Assembly: GCA_008015325.1 (NCBI GenBank)
Contig: SSFI01000013.1
Coordinates: forward strand, 1 to 41,424
Direction: 5' to 3'
Length of the DNA: 41,424 bases
Source: Rheinheimera sp.
Lineage (GTDB): Bacteria; Pseudomonadota; Gammaproteobacteria; Enterobacterales; Alteromonadaceae
Part shown: piece by piece, positions 7,917-15,865 of the stretch
Numbering within the stretch: the first letter of the stretch is position 1
Layout of the letters: the number at the start of each line of letters is the position of its first letter
Translations under genes and position numbers: made by a program
Notes under the pieces: model-generated
What the model was told of the DNA's origin: nothing
Database searches by the model: none
The model's input: the letters and a program-made list of their open reading frames with translations, nothing else

Positions 7917-9932
7917 ATGCGGCGATCAGAGCTCCGCTGGTTACGTCAGTCCGGCTTTTTCCTGTTCAGCGTCATTGGTCTGGCGGGTTGCGGCGGTGGC
8001 GGCTCAGACAGTCCGCCTGCTCCACAACCGACACCACAAAATGTCGCGCCGGTGCCTGGCAGCAATACCTTTCAGTTAAACGAAGACAGCAGCCTGCAGG
8101 CGCAACTGGGTGCTACCGACGCGGATAATGATGCGCTCAGTTATCAGCTGACCAGCCAAACTCAGGCGCAAGGTGTCGTCACTTTGCAAAATGATGGTCG
8201 TTTCACTTATCAGCCCAGCGCTAATTTTGCCGGCGAAGCCAGTTTTACCTTTACCGTCAGTGACGGGAAAAATCCGCCGGTCGCCGGCAATGCCAAACTC
8301 ACAGTACAAAATATCAATGACCTGCCGCAGGCCGCGCTACAACAATTTGCCGGCGTTGAAGATACAGCGGCGACCTTTCAGCTCAAAGCAACGGATGTCG
8401 ATCAGGACACACTGACGTTCAGCTTACAAAGCGTCAGTCCGGCCAATGCTGGCGTGACCGTCAGCCCGGCCGGCAGTATCAGTCTGAAACCAGCGGCAAA
8501 CTTCAATGGCAAAATCGCGCTGCAGTTACAGGTGACAGACGGGAAGTCTGCGGCCGTGGCTTTTGTCGCAGACATTACGCTGACCGCGGTGAATGATGCG
8601 CCTGTACTGACCGTCACGCCATTACCGGCGCTGCTGGACGCAGGTCAGAGCTACACGCTGACTTACACAGCTGAAGATGTGGATGGTGATGTGGTGACGG
8701 TCAGTAATGCGCAACCGGAACTGTTCCGGCTGGATCGCAGCCAGGCCAACGCCTCGCTGCAGGTGTTAGCGCGTACCGATGCCTTAGATACTGAACTGGT
8801 GCTGCAGGCCACAGATCCACAAGGCGCCACCACCCAATATAAACAGAAAGTGCTGCTGGCTATTCCGGCCAGCAATGGTATGGGCCGCACTATTGTTGGG
8901 CCTGTGCAAAGCAACCGGCTGAATCTGGTGATTGTCGGCGATGGTTTTACCGCGACAGAACAACAGAAATTACGTGATGCCGCAGTCAAGTTCAGTCAGG
9001 TATTTTTCACCAGTAAAGAAATCGGCACTCACCGCGACGGCTGGAGCCTGCATGTGCTGGATGCGGTCTCCGCGCAAAGTGGTGCCGACGACCCGTCGAC
9101 CAACACGCTGGTTGATACTTTGTTTGACGGTAATTTCGGTTGTGCCGGCATCGACCGTCTGTACTGCGTCAACAGCAGTAAAGTGTTTAATTACGTGTTC
9201 CAGCATTATCCGCAGTTTGATTTTGTGCTGGTCGCTGGCAACAGCACTAAATATGGCGGGGCTGGTGGCGCCATCTCGACTTTCACCCTGCATCAGAGCG
9301 CGACCGATGTAGCGATCCACGAGCTTGGCCATTCCTTCGCCCGTCTGGCCGATGAATACGTTGACGATGCCAATGCGCATTTGTATCTGCCGGGATATTG
9401 CGAATCCTGTTACGCCAACATTACCCAACTGACCGACTTAAGCCAGGTGAAATGGCGGCACTGGTTCAACGATCCGGCCAAAGTACCGACATTGCCGGGT
9501 CAGGCCGGGGTTGGTTTGTTTGAAGGTGGTTATTATCACAGCAAAGGTTTTTACCGGCCGAAGGACAATAGTTTTATGCTCGAATTAGGCAAGCCGGTCG
9601 GTGAAATCAACGGTGAAGCCTGGGTCAATCAGCTGTATCAGACCATCGGCATGTTTCACAGCCAACAGCCGCAGCAGTCGCAAGTGGTGCAAGCGAGAGG
9701 GCAGAGCCAACAGTTTGCGCTTAAGTTGTCCATCGGCAGTGCCCAGCAACAAGTGCAGTGGTGGTTAAACGGTCAGTTATTGCCACAGTTTGACAATCAA
9801 ACCAGCATCAGCTGTTGTCAGGACCAACAACAAAATTACCAGCTCAAAGCCGTGGTCACCGATATCAGCGGTTTAATCAAAGCGCCAGCGCTTGTCAGCA
9901 AAGAGGTTCAATGGCATGTTCAAATCCAATAA
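7917..9932 (+). CDS. lipoprotein M64-family (IgA peptidase-like) metallopeptidase with cadherin-like domains
   Basis: A 671-residue exported lipoprotein. The signal peptide ends in the lipobox LAGC with Cys25, followed by a GGGGSDSPP linker. Residues about 43-135, 136-228 and 229-318 are three cadherin/tandem-95-like beta domains, with the repeated DADND/DVDQD/DVDGD calcium-type signature and the FTYQPSANFAGEASFTFTV pattern. Residues about 325-625 resemble the M64 peptidase family: VIVGDGFTATEQQKLRDAA, the zinc site H468-E469-L-G-H472, then ADEYVDD. It should cleave proteins at the cell surface; substrate unknown. GGAGGT lies 6 bases before this ATG; the GTG at 7914 is too close to it. Its end overlaps the next gene. 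Confidence 0.85.
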   Translation: MRRSELRWLRQSGFFLFSVIGLAGCGGGGSDSPPAPQPTPQNVAPVPGSNTFQLNEDSSLQAQLGATDADNDALSYQLTSQTQAQGVVTLQNDGRFTYQPSANFAGEASFTFTVSDGKNPPVAGNAKLTVQNINDLPQAALQQFAGVEDTAATFQLKATDVDQDTLTFSLQSVSPANAGVTVSPAGSISLKPAANFNGKIALQLQVTDGKSAAVAFVADITLTAVNDAPVLTVTPLPALLDAGQSYTLTYTAEDVDGDVVTVSNAQPELFRLDRSQANASLQVLARTDALDTELVLQATDPQGATTQYKQKVLLAIPASNGMGRTIVGPVQSNRLNLVIVGDGFTATEQQKLRDAAVKFSQVFFTSKEIGTHRDGWSLHVLDAVSAQSGADDPSTNTLVDTLFDGNFGCAGIDRLYCVNSSKVFNYVFQHYPQFDFVLVAGNSTKYGGAGGAISTFTLHQSATDVAIHELGHSFARLADEYVDDANAHLYLPGYCESCYANITQLTDLSQVKWRHWFNDPAKVPTLPGQAGVGLFEGGYYHSKGFYRPKDNSFMLELGKPVGEINGEAWVNQLYQTIGMFHSQQPQQSQVVQARGQSQQFALKLSIGSAQQQVQWWLNGQLLPQFDNQTSISCCQDQQQNYQLKAVVTDISGLIKAPALVSKEVQWHVQIQ

Positions 9933-10392
9933 ATTCGTCGGCCTGTTCACTGTTGCTGTGCTGGCCGCCTGCTCAGCCGTACCTGGATTTGCCGCCGAAT
10001 TCTGGTTGGTGAAAGTGGCTTTTGATGCCAATGGTAGTGAAATTCAACAAGTGCAGCGGGTGCAGGTTGCGGACGGGCAGCGCAGGAACACGCAACTGAC
10101 ACATGCCGGCGCTATGACTGTCAGTGTGAGAAATGCCGACGGCAAAGTGCTGCAGCAAGTGTCCATCGAAGACCCCAGAGTGATCCGGGTGCCGATGTTG
10201 CCGGGCTCAGCTCAAGGGCACCAGTTTGTGGTGCGGGATGAAGGCGATTTTATGCTGGTGCTGAGTGCACAACCGGAAGCTAGTCTGTTACAGCTGCAAT
10301 GGGCCGAAACACCGGGCCAGCCGGTGCTGCCAGACAGCCCGCAGCAACAACTCTCGTTACAGCAATTTGCCACTGAGCTGCAGTTAAAATAA
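9916..10392 (+). CDS. exported protein of unknown function, coupled to the M64 peptidase
   Basis: 158 residues, starting MFKSNKFVGLFTVAVLAACS. The N-terminus is a signal peptide that could be processed either as a lipoprotein (LAAC, Cys19) or by signal peptidase I after GFAA. The mature part is soluble, beta-rich in appearance and acidic; I recognise no family. Its start lies 17 bases inside the peptidase gene, with AAGAGG as ribosome site, so the two are co-translated. That suggests a partner, chaperone or inhibitor of the peptidase (inference from position). No terminator is evident in the 127 bases before glrK. Confidence 0.72.
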   Translation: MFKSNKFVGLFTVAVLAACSAVPGFAAEFWLVKVAFDANGSEIQQVQRVQVADGQRRNTQLTHAGAMTVSVRNADGKVLQQVSIEDPRVIRVPMLPGSAQGHQFVVRDEGDFMLVLSAQPEASLLQLQWAETPGQPVLPDSPQQQLSLQQFATELQLK

Positions 10393-10519
10393 GCCGTTGG
10401 CAGGTTGTGCCGGCAAAACTGAACAATTGACCGTGAGTTGTCGCATACAAATCCGCTATGATAGGCGCCAGAGTCCCAGACCGGCGCCTGATGCGCCTGA
10501 TTGATGCGGAGCCTTCGGC

Positions 10520-11932
10520 ATGCGAAGTCCTATCCAGCCGGCCTCATTGCGGCAGTTTATTTTATTAAGCTTTTTTCTGGCGCTGATCCCGCTGGCGGTG
10601 TTGCTGTGGCAAAGTAACAGCGCGCTGTCTGATGTCAGCCGTTTTGCCGTCGCGGAAGCAGAATCTTCAGTCGACAGTGTGAAACGGGCGGAGAACATGC
10701 AAAATCTGGTGATCGATATTGAACGGGCGGTGCGTCAGTTCGGTATTTTACGCACCGATTCGTTAAGTACGCTGGCCACCACGCATTTGCTGAACTACCA
10801 GCAGATGCTGCAGCAGGTTTGCCTGGATTTAGACGCACCTTTGCTGTGTCAGGCGCAGGCGGCGCAGGTGACGACCTTACTGCAGAATTTTCTGCATGCC
10901 AGCAATGAAGAACTTTCCCCAACCTTACAGACGCTGCGCCAGCAGCAACAGCAGCTGACGGAGCAAATCTGGCAACGGCTGGAACAGCGTTTACAGACGC
11001 AGCAGAGTTTTGTCGTCGATGCACAAAACCAGCTGGCCTGGCAGTCTGTGACCTTAGTGCTGCTGACTTTGTTACTGGTGCTGTGGGCACAGGCGCGCAT
11101 CGCCTCACCGATTAAACAGCTCGATACCATGATCCGGTCTATCGGTCAGGCCAGTCACCATTTTCCGCACGAACAAGTGGTGGGGCCGCGTGAGCTGACT
11201 GAACTCGGCGAGCAATTACGCTGGCTGGCGTCGCGCTTACAGCAACTGGAAGCCTTAAGGCTGATTTTATTACGCCACGCCTCCCATGAACTGAAAACGC
11301 CGTTGTCCAGTATCAAAGAAGGCTGTGCTTTGCTCAGTGAGCAGCTGGTGGGGCCACTCAACAGCCAGCAAATGGAAGTGGTGACTTTGCTCAACGGCAG
11401 TGCAGATCGGCTCAGTCAGCTGACTGAACAGCTGCTGGACTACAACCGCCTGTTGCAACAAGCCAAACCGGAATTTGCCTGGCATGACAGCCAGCAGCTG
11501 CTCGACAGTTGTTTCGCCGACCATGCTTTGTCGTTGCAACAACGCCGGCAGTTCATCCAGCTGGACTGTCAGCTGCCGCGTATCTATACCGATGCCATGT
11601 TGTTTCGGCGTATTCTGGATAATCTGATCAACAACGCTCAGGCCTATGGCGGCGACGGCAGCCCGGTGTGGGTGGTGCTAAAACCACATGAGAAATTTAT
11701 GCTGCTGGATGTGGCGAATAACGGCACGCCGATCCCGGCGGAGCTCAGAGCCAAGCTGTTTGAGCCGTTTCAGCGCGGCAAAGCGCCGCGTTTTGATGCC
11801 GTGCAGGGCTCGGGCTTAGGCCTGTCGATCGTGTCTGACTGTGCAAGATTACTCGGCGGCATGGCCGAGATCATTGATGTGAATTATGCCGACGTGTGTA
11901 TCCGTGTGCGTTTGCCTATGGTAGAGGAATAA
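10520..11932 (+). CDS. glrK: sensor histidine kinase GlrK/QseE
   Basis: Inner-membrane sensor kinase of the GlrK-GlrR (QseE-QseF) system. 470 residues: membrane segments at about 13-30 and 173-194, with a helical periplasmic domain between them. HAMP follows, then HisKA with the phospho-accepting His256 in RHASHELKTPLSS. The ATPase domain has the N box in DNLINNAQAYGG, a DVANNGTPI segment and GSGLGLSIV. Assignment rests on the diagnostic gene order kinase - QseG-like lipoprotein - GlrR, spaced by 2 and 1 bases. In enterobacteria it responds to envelope conditions and phosphorylates GlrR. A TATGAT -10-like hexamer lies at 10457, but no convincing -35. Confidence 0.87.
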   Translation: MRSPIQPASLRQFILLSFFLALIPLAVLLWQSNSALSDVSRFAVAEAESSVDSVKRAENMQNLVIDIERAVRQFGILRTDSLSTLATTHLLNYQQMLQQVCLDLDAPLLCQAQAAQVTTLLQNFLHASNEELSPTLQTLRQQQQQLTEQIWQRLEQRLQTQQSFVVDAQNQLAWQSVTLVLLTLLLVLWAQARIASPIKQLDTMIRSIGQASHHFPHEQVVGPRELTELGEQLRWLASRLQQLEALRLILLRHASHELKTPLSSIKEGCALLSEQLVGPLNSQQMEVVTLLNGSADRLSQLTEQLLDYNRLLQQAKPEFAWHDSQQLLDSCFADHALSLQQRRQFIQLDCQLPRIYTDAMLFRRILDNLINNAQAYGGDGSPVWVVLKPHEKFMLLDVANNGTPIPAELRAKLFEPFQRGKAPRFDAVQGSGLGLSIVSDCARLLGGMAEIIDVNYADVCIRVRLPMVEE

Positions 11933-11934
11933 GT

Positions 11935-12513
11935 ATGAACAAGTGGACCCTGCTTGGGGTAACGCTGCTGGTAGCCGGTTGTCAGGGTGTGCCTGCACCA
12001 TTGCCGGTGATTTTAAAGCCCAAACCGGCACCGGAAAAAGTGGTTGAGCTGCCAAAAGAACAGCCGGCGCCGGTCAAGCCGCAACTGGCCTTGCAGGATG
12101 ATGTGGCGACACTGGGCGCCTGGCAGAATTTCCGTGCTGAAGTGCTGCAGATGAATGCCGCGCAGCGCGACGCCGTCAGCAAAACACTGGAAAAAACACC
12201 GGTGGGTGAATTGCAGGGACTGTTGCTGCGGTTGCATCCGGATACACCTTATGCCGTGCGCTTTCGTGCGCAGAATCAGCTCAGCGAACAGCTGAGTCGT
12301 TTACCGGCAGGCCTTGCTGCGTTACTGCGCTGGGATTACGCCTATAACCAGAAATTGCTGGAGTCTGAGTCTGCGGTCAAAGCGCTCGGCCGGCTCAATG
12401 GTCAGCAACAGGACAATCTGGAAAAATTGCAGAAGCAAAATGCCGATCTGCAGAAGAAAATCGAAGCGCTGACTCAAATCGAAGCCAAGCTGAACCAGTC
12501 AGGCGGAGGTTAA
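11935..12513 (+). CDS. qseG: QseG-like lipoprotein
   Basis: 192-residue lipoprotein encoded between the kinase and its regulator, the place of qseG in enterobacteria, where the product is an outer-membrane lipoprotein that modulates the kinase. Signal peptide MNKWTLLGVTLLVAGC with lipobox Cys16, a Pro/Lys-rich linker, a helical middle part, and a C-terminal coiled coil (about 160-188, LEKLQKQNADLQKKIEAL). Start chosen for GAGG just upstream and for the 2-base gap from the kinase stop; an upstream in-frame start lies inside glrK. Sequence similarity to E. coli QseG cannot be judged by eye, so the name rests on gene order and type. Confidence 0.78.
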   Translation: MNKWTLLGVTLLVAGCQGVPAPLPVILKPKPAPEKVVELPKEQPAPVKPQLALQDDVATLGAWQNFRAEVLQMNAAQRDAVSKTLEKTPVGELQGLLLRLHPDTPYAVRFRAQNQLSEQLSRLPAGLAALLRWDYAYNQKLLESESAVKALGRLNGQQQDNLEKLQKQNADLQKKIEALTQIEAKLNQSGGG

Positions 12514-12514
12514 C

Positions 12515-13879
12515 ATGCCAACAACTCCGACCGGCAACAATGCCCGTTTATTACTGGTCGACGATGACCCGAGTTTATTGCGGCTGATGACGTTGCGCCT
12601 CGAAGGCGAAGGTTATCAGGTGATCTCGGCCGATTGTGCTGAAACTGCCTTGACGCTGTTGGCCAAGCAGCCGGTTGACGTGGTGCTTAGCGACTTACGC
12701 ATGCCGGGCCTCGATGGCATGGCGCTGTTTGATGAAATTGCTAAACGCAGCCCGGGTTTACCGGTGGTGCTGATGACGGCACACGGGTCTATTCCGGAAG
12801 CCGTTGCTGCCACGCAGCGCGGCGTGTTTGGTTTTCTGACCAAGCCGCTGAATAACGTCGAACTGCGCGATATTCTGCAAAAAGCCGTGCATCAGTCGCA
12901 TGTGCCGAGCAAAGACAGCTGGCGTCAGGCCATTGTCACGCGCAGCAAAACCATGGAACAAGTGCTGGAGCAGGCGTACCGCGTGGCGCAGCGCGATGTC
13001 AGCGTGCTGATCACCGGCGCCAGCGGCACCGGCAAAGAGCTGCTGGCCAATGCCATTCACCTAGCGAGCCCACGCGCACGGCGCGCTTTTGTCGCGATCA
13101 ACTGTGGCGCTTTGCCTGAACATTTGCTCGAGTCCGAACTCTTTGGCCACGCCAAAGGCGCTTTTACCGGCGCGGTGACAGAACATGCCGGTTTATTCCG
13201 CGAGGCCGACGGCGGCACGCTGTTCCTTGATGAAATCGGCGATATGCCGCTGCCGCTGCAGGTTAAATTACTTCGCGCGCTGCAAGAGCGGCAAATCCGG
13301 CCGGTCGGCAGCGCTAAGTCGATTCCAATTGATGTGCGGGTGATTTCCGCTACGCACCGCGACCTGAAACAAGCGATGCAGGAGCAGAGTTTCCGCGAAG
13401 ACTTATATTACCGGCTCAATGTGGTCAATCTGCAGTTGCCGACCTTGCGGGAGCGCGCCGAAGATATTCCGCTTTTAGCCCGACATGTACTGCAGCAAAG
13501 CGCTGAGCGCCATGGTGTGCAGGTCAACCGGTTTTCCGAAGATGCGATGCAGGCTTTGGTCACAGCGCAGTGGCCTGGCAACGTGCGCCAGCTGGTCAAC
13601 GTGGTGGAGCAGTGCGTGGCGCTGACAAGTAACCCGGTGATTAGTCTGGCGCTGGTCAGTCAGGCGCTGGAACAAAACCGCAGCTTCTGGCCGACGCTGA
13701 GCGAAGCGCGTGACCAATTTGAGCGGCAATATCTGGTGCGGGTGCTGAAAATGGCCGAAGGCAATGTCACCCGTGCCGCTGAATTGGCCGGACGTAACAG
13801 AACTGATTTTCATAAGCTGCTGAAAAAGCATGAGTTAAGCGCAGCGCAGGTGTCTGAGCAAGGCGACGAACCTGAATAA
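12515..13879 (+). CDS. glrR: sigma-54-dependent response regulator GlrR/QseF
   Basis: Response regulator and enhancer-binding protein of 454 residues. The receiver domain (about 10-125) has acidic residues D16-D18, phospho-acceptor Asp60 in LSDLRMPG and Lys110. The AAA+ domain has Walker A GASGTGKE (168-175), the sigma-54 contact loop GAFTGA (215-220), a Walker B-type GGTLFLDEIGD, and arginine-finger region. A Fis-type helix-turn-helix ends the protein (GNVTRAAELAGRNRTDFHKL). In enterobacteria it activates glmY and rpoE from sigma-54 promoters through TGTC-N10-GACA sites; sites of that type lie at 7249-7331 here. GGAGG precedes the ATG by 7 bases. glnB, usual next gene in enterobacteria, is not present. 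Confidence 0.92.
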   Translation: MPTTPTGNNARLLLVDDDPSLLRLMTLRLEGEGYQVISADCAETALTLLAKQPVDVVLSDLRMPGLDGMALFDEIAKRSPGLPVVLMTAHGSIPEAVAATQRGVFGFLTKPLNNVELRDILQKAVHQSHVPSKDSWRQAIVTRSKTMEQVLEQAYRVAQRDVSVLITGASGTGKELLANAIHLASPRARRAFVAINCGALPEHLLESELFGHAKGAFTGAVTEHAGLFREADGGTLFLDEIGDMPLPLQVKLLRALQERQIRPVGSAKSIPIDVRVISATHRDLKQAMQEQSFREDLYYRLNVVNLQLPTLRERAEDIPLLARHVLQQSAERHGVQVNRFSEDAMQALVTAQWPGNVRQLVNVVEQCVALTSNPVISLALVSQALEQNRSFWPTLSEARDQFERQYLVRVLKMAEGNVTRAAELAGRNRTDFHKLLKKHELSAAQVSEQGDEPE

Positions 13880-13896
13880 TCCGACAGAACGAGTAC

Positions 13897-14217
13897 ATGA
13901 TGCACGACAATTTTGATACTGAACCTGAAGTTTTAAAGGCCAAAATCACCGGTGAAACGGCGCGAATTCACTGGCACGAACTGCAAAAATTCTATGCCGC
14001 CGGCGCCGTGATTGAAGTTGTAGCTGGCCTCGATTTGGTCGAAGTGGCTTACGCTTTTGCGGTGGATGACAAAACCAAAGTCGGTGCCTGGCTGCAGGGC
14101 AATCAGGTGCGCCGGGTTGATGATGTGCTGGCCAGCACCTGGTATCAGCAAAATGCCGAATTATGGGCAGTGGTGGTGTCACCCTGGGTGCTGGTGCAGG
14201 ATAAAAGACTGCATTGA
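13897..14217 (+). CDS. DUF2288 family protein
   Basis: 106-residue cytoplasmic protein of the conserved proteobacterial DUF2288 family. Recognisable segments are ETARIHWHELQKFYAAGAVI, GLDLVEVAYAFAVDDKTKV and ELWAVVVSPWVLVQ. No function is established for the family. Two ATGs are adjacent (MM) and the first is given. It follows glrR by 17 bases and may be read from the same transcript. Confidence 0.85.
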   Translation: MMHDNFDTEPEVLKAKITGETARIHWHELQKFYAAGAVIEVVAGLDLVEVAYAFAVDDKTKVGAWLQGNQVRRVDDVLASTWYQQNAELWAVVVSPWVLVQDKRLH

Positions 14218-14241
14218 TCTGGCTTTGCTTGGAAAAACCGA

Positions 14242-14958
14242 ATGTTACAACTGAATCTGCCAACTGTGAGCGCTGACTTAAAAGCTGAGTTTGCCGCTGA
14301 TCTGAAAATCAATCTGTCAGACATTTGGACCACTGACAGCGCGGAGCAAATTCTGCATTGTCTGCAGCGCGAAACTCCGTACGACAATGCCTTTTTTGCC
14401 GCCGGCCGATATCAGTCGCTGTTAGATCAGGAGTTACGGCAAATGCCCGCCGAGCAGGTCAGGCAGTGGATGGCCCAGCTGCATCAGCTAGCCGCTGAGG
14501 GCACCGGCTTTTTATACGGCAGCCATTTAATTGGCCGGCCGCAGCGACAGATGCAAACTCCGCCATTGCTGAGCCAGGTACATCAACTGCTCAATAGTCC
14601 GGCGATGCTGCAGTTTGTGCGCGAGCTGACCGGCGAAAAAGAACTGATTTATGTTTCAGCGCAGGCCAGCCGTTATGTGCCGGGCAACTATCTGACCCGG
14701 CATAACGACGTGGTGGAAGCCGAGGGCCGGCGTTTTGCGTATGTAATTGGCTTTACCCGGCAATGGCATCCGGACTGGGGTGGTTTGCTGCAGTTTTTTA
14801 CACCGGATGGCACCCCAACTCAGACCTGGGTGCCCCGTTTTAACAATATGGCACTGTTTGAGGTGCATCATCCACATGCTGTGACTTATGTCACGCCTTT
14901 TGCGCGCCAGGTGCGTTATTCCATTACCGGCTGGTTCAGAACTAAAGGGCCGCAATAG
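14242..14958 (+). CDS. 2-oxoglutarate/Fe(II)-dependent dioxygenase
   Basis: 238-residue cytoplasmic protein of the prolyl-hydroxylase-like 2OG-Fe(II) oxygenase fold. The iron triad is visible as His154-x-Asp156 (LTRHNDVV) and His212 (EVHHPHAVTYV). Arg225 in the RYSITGWF strand is the expected 2-oxoglutarate anchor. The segment WHPDWGGLLQFF is also typical. The N-terminal 90 residues are helical and specific to this subfamily. Such enzymes hydroxylate prolines or other residues; the substrate cannot be told. It starts 24 bases after the DUF2288 gene and ends 6 bases before a convergent gene. Confidence 0.85.
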   Translation: MLQLNLPTVSADLKAEFAADLKINLSDIWTTDSAEQILHCLQRETPYDNAFFAAGRYQSLLDQELRQMPAEQVRQWMAQLHQLAAEGTGFLYGSHLIGRPQRQMQTPPLLSQVHQLLNSPAMLQFVRELTGEKELIYVSAQASRYVPGNYLTRHNDVVEAEGRRFAYVIGFTRQWHPDWGGLLQFFTPDGTPTQTWVPRFNNMALFEVHHPHAVTYVTPFARQVRYSITGWFRTKGPQ

Positions 14959-14964
14959 CGGCAC

Positions 14965-15747
14965 CTACAGATAGCGGGTCGGATCGAGGTCTCTTTGAAA
15001 TTCCTGCAGTTTGAACACCAGAAGGTAAACTACTGCACTGATCGCACCGAGTAACATGACAATGCCTTGTTGCAGCAATACCTGCCAGCAACCGAGCCAA
15101 AGACCAGGCCAGAATCTTTGGCGTACACTGATCCCGACATAACAAAAAACGACCAGCATGACCAGTATCGACAGGCTCACCATCTGCTCAGTGTGCTGCG
15201 CGTATATGCCGCTGAGTAACATGACCAGACTCAGCATATAATTCAACACGTTGGTATAGAGTAGCGCGACATAACGTTCGGCGACTGTCGAACCTCGCCA
15301 CAGCCAGCCGCTGGCGGCGGCGACCGGGTAAGTCAATACTATCATCAGATAATTCGCATATTGCATGACGATGTCTATGACGTCCGTCAGCATTTCTTGC
15401 GTCGAAGCCTGTTCCGTGGCTATCTCAGGCAAGTATGGTTTCCAATGGTATAAAAAAGTGAAGACTGCGCCAAAAACCAGCAACATCAACACTGGATTGG
15501 CATAATGCAAACGAATGCCCTGATGATAATTCCGGATCAGTTTTCCGGGATTTCTCAGTAATAACCAGAGGGTTGCAGGCCAGCGTTTGTCGATATTAAA
15601 CAGCGACGCAAACACCTTGTTGAGAATGGCGGCGCTGCGCAGGCGCTCCGGACGGGCTTCGCCACAGTGCGGGCAAAACTGCTGCTCAATTGGTGTAGTG
15701 CAGTGACTGCAGGATAATGCCGCACTTTGTACCATTGGTGTATTCAT
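14965..15747 (-). CDS. DUF3667 family membrane protein with zinc ribbon
   Basis: 260 residues. The N-terminus has a CxxC...CxxC zinc ribbon (C13, C16, C25, C28: CSHC and CPHC followed by GEARPERL). Then comes the DUF3667 hallmark: an LLRNPGKLIRNYHQGIRLHY segment and NPVLML, leading into four or five membrane helices up to residue about 245. Function of the family is unknown; it sits in the inner membrane with the ribbon probably cytoplasmic. Convergent with the dioxygenase gene and divergent from the HDOD gene. Confidence 0.8.
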   Translation of the reverse strand: MNTPMVQSAALSCSHCTTPIEQQFCPHCGEARPERLRSAAILNKVFASLFNIDKRWPATLWLLLRNPGKLIRNYHQGIRLHYANPVLMLLVFGAVFTFLYHWKPYLPEIATEQASTQEMLTDVIDIVMQYANYLMIVLTYPVAAASGWLWRGSTVAERYVALLYTNVLNYMLSLVMLLSGIYAQHTEQMVSLSILVMLVVFCYVGISVRQRFWPGLWLGCWQVLLQQGIVMLLGAISAVVYLLVFKLQEFQRDLDPTRYL

Positions 15748-15865
15748 TTTGTTACTTCCGTGTAGAGAACCTGCACAGTCTAGCCTTTTTAGTAATTTGG
15801 CTTCAAGCCGGGGATGGCTTAGGGCTACACTCAGGGCAAAGCGGTGGAGTGAAGAGAAGTACGTT

